This document shows, one piece after another, positions 61,942 to 64,000 of a stretch of DNA of 64,000 nucleotides. A program made the position numbers and the translations under genes. The stretch is from Candidatus Nitrotoga sp. HW29 (GTDB lineage Bacteria > Pseudomonadota > Gammaproteobacteria > Burkholderiales > Gallionellaceae): the NCBI RefSeq assembly GCF_924101635.2, contig NZ_CAKMAA020000006.1, positions 1 through 64,000 on the forward strand, in the 5' to 3' direction. The notes beneath the pieces are model-generated. The model saw nothing but the letters and a program-made list of their open reading frames with translations. It was not told the origin of the DNA and ran no database searches. The first letter of the stretch is position 1. Every line of letters begins with the position of its first letter.

Positions 61942-62772
61942 GCCGGGTTGACCAACAAGCGCTGGGAAAAGGTCACTTCGCCTTTTGGAGAACCATCCAG
62001 CGAGTTATTGTTCGGTGAGCTGGACGGCCACAATATTGTGTTTTTGCCTCGTCATGGTCGCGGACATAGAGTTCCGCCGACCGAAATCAATTTTCACGCC
62101 AATATCGACGTGCTGAAGCGGGTAGGGGTGACTGATGTCATTTCAGTTAGTGCCGTTGGTTCCTTGCGCGAGGACTTGCCGCCGGGTACGTTCGTGATTG
62201 TTGATCAATTTATTGATCGTACTTTTGCGCGTAATAAGTCTTTTTTTGGTACGGGATTGGTGGCGCATGTTTCCATGGCACATCCTGTTTGCAAAAGGCT
62301 GGGCGATCATATTGAAAGGGCCGCGAGAGAGGCAAATATCCCTGTTGTTCGTGGCGGGACCTATCTGGTTATGGAAGGGCCGCAGTTTTCCAGTCTGGCT
62401 GAGTCGAATCTTTATCGTACCTGGGGGTGTGATGTCATTGGCATGACCAACATGCCAGAGGCCAAGCTCGCCCGCGAGGCAGAGTTGTGTTACGCCACCG
62501 TGGCGATGGTGACTGACTATGACTGTTGGCATCCCGACCATGAGCATGTCACGGTCGGGCAGATCATCAAGATGCTCACCGAAAATGCGGATAAGGCGAA
62601 AACGCTGGTAACGCACGTTGTTCCGAAAGTGCGCACTGATGCGCTGGCTGATGTCTGTAGCTGTCGCTCGACATTGGAATTCGCGCTCATTACTGCACCG
62701 GAAGCGCGTGATGCAGCCATGATTGAAAAGCTGGATGCGATTGCGGGTCGGGTGTTGAAGGGTAAGTCATGA
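61885..62772 (+). CDS. mtnP: S-methyl-5'-thioadenosine phosphorylase
   Basis: MtnP splits methylthioadenosine, a by-product of polyamine and homoserine-lactone synthesis, to adenine and methylthioribose-1-phosphate. It often also accepts 5'-deoxyadenosine. The 295-residue product has the phosphate loop IGGSGIYD (residues 10-17), PRHGRGHRVPPTEINF, MEGPQFSS and IGMTNMPEAKLAREAELCYA, the MTAP signatures that separate it from purine nucleoside phosphorylase. The aldolase gene overlaps its stop by 4 bases. The first codons are duplicated at 60454. Confidence 0.95.
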   Translation: MIDVPERIGIIGGSGIYDIAGLTNKRWEKVTSPFGEPSSELLFGELDGHNIVFLPRHGRGHRVPPTEINFHANIDVLKRVGVTDVISVSAVGSLREDLPPGTFVIVDQFIDRTFARNKSFFGTGLVAHVSMAHPVCKRLGDHIERAAREANIPVVRGGTYLVMEGPQFSSLAESNLYRTWGCDVIGMTNMPEAKLAREAELCYATVAMVTDYDCWHPDHEHVTVGQIIKMLTENADKAKTLVTHVVPKVRTDALADVCSCRSTLEFALITAPEARDAAMIEKLDAIAGRVLKGKS

Positions 62773-63416
62773 CGCCATCCGGTGAAGATGGCCTGCGCCT
62801 GGAGTTACTGGATGTGTCCCAGCGTTTGCTCGATCTGGGTTTGAATCGCGGTACTTCCGGCAATGCTGCCGTGCGTTGCGGTGATGGCATATTAATTACA
62901 CCGTCTGCGATGGCGGTGGCGGATATGACACCCGCAGACATGGTACGCATGGATTTGAATGGCAATGCCCTGTGCGGTGGCAAGCCTACCAGCGAGTGGC
63001 GCTTCCACTGTGACATTTTGGCCAGCCGTCCTGACGTGGGCGCTGTCATTCATACGCATTCAGCATTTGCCACCACGTTGGCCTGTTTGCGCAAGGATGT
63101 TCCGGCTGTGCATTACATGATTGCCGCAGCGGGCGGCAATACGATTCGTTGCACACCCTATGCGTTGTTTGGCGAACAAACGCTTTCAGACTATGCATTG
63201 TCCGCGCTGGAGGGCCGAAAAGCGTGCTTGCTCGCTAACCACGGCATGATTGCATTGGGCTCTGATTTAACCGATGCGTTGATGGTAGCCATCGAGGTTG
63301 AATTTTTGTGCGAATTGTACTGGCGCGCTTTGCAGGCAGGTGAGCCACACATTCTTACGCCGCAACAAATGCACGACGTGCAAGAAAAATTCGTCGATTA
63401 CAAAAAATGCACCTAA
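62769..63416 (+). CDS. class II aldolase (FucA/Ald2-like)
   Basis: The 215-residue zinc aldolase has the acid Glu in TSEWRFHCDIL, zinc ligands in VIHTHSAFAT and LANHGMIALG, and the N-terminal RGTSGNAAVR phosphate loop. The family includes fuculose-phosphate aldolase and MtnB dehydratase. In several bacteria a class II aldolase linked to mtnP and mtnA cleaves methylthioribulose-1-phosphate or 5-deoxyribulose-1-phosphate to DHAP plus an aldehyde. The 4-base overlap with mtnP and the following apt make that role the best guess. mtnA is not in the window. Confidence 0.85.
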   Translation: MTPSGEDGLRLELLDVSQRLLDLGLNRGTSGNAAVRCGDGILITPSAMAVADMTPADMVRMDLNGNALCGGKPTSEWRFHCDILASRPDVGAVIHTHSAFATTLACLRKDVPAVHYMIAAAGGNTIRCTPYALFGEQTLSDYALSALEGRKACLLANHGMIALGSDLTDALMVAIEVEFLCELYWRALQAGEPHILTPQQMHDVQEKFVDYKKCT

Positions 63417-63430
63417 CAACCTGAAGATCT

Positions 63431-63958
63431 ATGCCTATCAAATCTCTTATCCGCACCATCCCGAACTATCCTAAGCCGAATATCATGTTTCGCGACATCA
63501 CGTCCCTCCTTAAGGATCCGATTGGTTTCAGGGTCACCATAAACGAGTTGGTGCGTCGCTATGCCGATATGGAAATCGACAAGGTGATGGGTATCGAAGC
63601 GCGTGGTTTTATAGTAGGCGCAGCGCTGGCTTATGCCTTGGGTAAAGGTTTTGTGCCGATTCGTAAAAAAGGTAAGTTGCCCGCAGAAACGATAGGGCAC
63701 GACTACGAATTGGAATATGGTACTGACCGTATCGAAATTCATGCGGATGCGATTTCTCCGGGCGAGAGGGTATTGCTTGTGGATGATCTAATTGCTACCG
63801 GCGGTACGGCGGAGGCGGCCACCATACTGATCGAGAAGATTGGCGGCAAAATTGTTGAATGCTGTTTTGTCATCGATCTGCCCGATATCGGTGGACGTAA
63901 GCGTTTGGAAAAAAAAGGCTACAACGTGTTTGCGCTGTGCGAATTTGAGGGGGACTGA
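63431..63958 (+). CDS. apt: adenine phosphoribosyltransferase
   Basis: Apt joins adenine with PRPP to give AMP. The 175-residue product has [14 protein letters not shown] near the start, [14 protein letters not shown] and the PRPP motif [17 protein letters not shown]. It lies 14 bases after the aldolase and would recycle the adenine released by MtnP, so the three genes form a coherent salvage operon. After its stop the window ends with GAGGCGTCAAG and an ATG at 63990, perhaps the first codons of the next gene, too short to identify. Confidence 0.96.
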   Translation: MPIKSLIRTIPNYPKPNIMFRDITSLLKDPIGFRVTINELVRRYADMEIDKVMGIEARGFIVGAALAYALGKGFVPIRKKGKLPAETIGHDYELEYGTDRIEIHADAISPGERVLLVDDLIATGGTAEAATILIEKIGGKIVECCFVIDLPDIGGRKRLEKKGYNVFALCEFEGD

Positions 63959-64000
63959 ATGCCTGGTCAATTGTTCTTGAGGCGTCAAGATGAAAGTTGA

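Overview
The window is a 64-kb stretch of bacterial chromosome, densely coding and of moderate GC content. Gene content and order point to a betaproteobacterium, probably of the Nitrosomonadales type (inference). The main evidence is the order hfq-hflX-hflK-hflC-DUF2065-hisZ-purA, an EarP/EF-P pair whose EF-P carries Arg32, the thrS-infC-rpmI-rplT-pheS-pheT-ihfA-merR string, and PII next to NAD synthetase. No rRNA, CRISPR array, intact insertion sequence or integrase gene is visible. Layout: 0.3-10.4 kb holds a CsgG-like lipoprotein, bioD, ftsK, lolA, rarA, serS, an unknown gene and a convergent mltF, then tRNA-Ser(CGA). 10.6-11.7 kb is a small scar zone with an Mrr N-terminal-domain remnant, a secreted Gly/Ser-rich peptide and the second copy of a 48-bp repeat that also opens the window. 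11.7-30.2 kb is the translation backbone: thrS, infC (apparently with an AUA start), rpmI, rplT, pheST, ihfA, a MerR regulator, rimP-nusA-infB-rbfA-truB, rpsO-pnp and earP-efp. 30.6-35.1 kb holds mscL, a perfect 23-bp palindrome, a pldA remnant and a four-gene Mla-type lipid ABC transporter with a STAS-permease fusion. 35.3-38.3 kb is xseB-ispA-dxs (isoprenoid precursor supply). 38.5-44.1 kb holds a 1-Cys peroxiredoxin, folE2, a three-part glycosyltransferase, a DJ-1/PfpI protein, a transposase scar and a 7Fe ferredoxin. 44.4-51.6 kb holds addB-addA recombination nuclease genes and a trypsin-like protease. 51.8-60.3 kb is mostly minus strand (purA, hisZ, DUF2065, hflC, hflK, hflX, hfq, then glnB and nadE). 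60.3-64 kb is mtnP, a class II aldolase and apt. Most of the window is housekeeping. The most unusual part is 60.3-61.9 kb. There the nadE-mtnP intergenic region plus the first mtnP codons is present twice (194 bp, about 88 percent identical). Between the copies lie an attC-like integron recombination site and a 343-residue gene ending in a HEPN-type R-x4-H motif, starting 12 bases after the attC-like site. This looks like a defence or toxin gene cassette captured at a chromosomal site, but neither its function nor its mobility can be proven from sequence alone. The downstream genes form a logical salvage unit: MtnP splits methylthioadenosine (or 5'-deoxyadenosine), Apt recovers the adenine, and the aldolase may dispose of the sugar.
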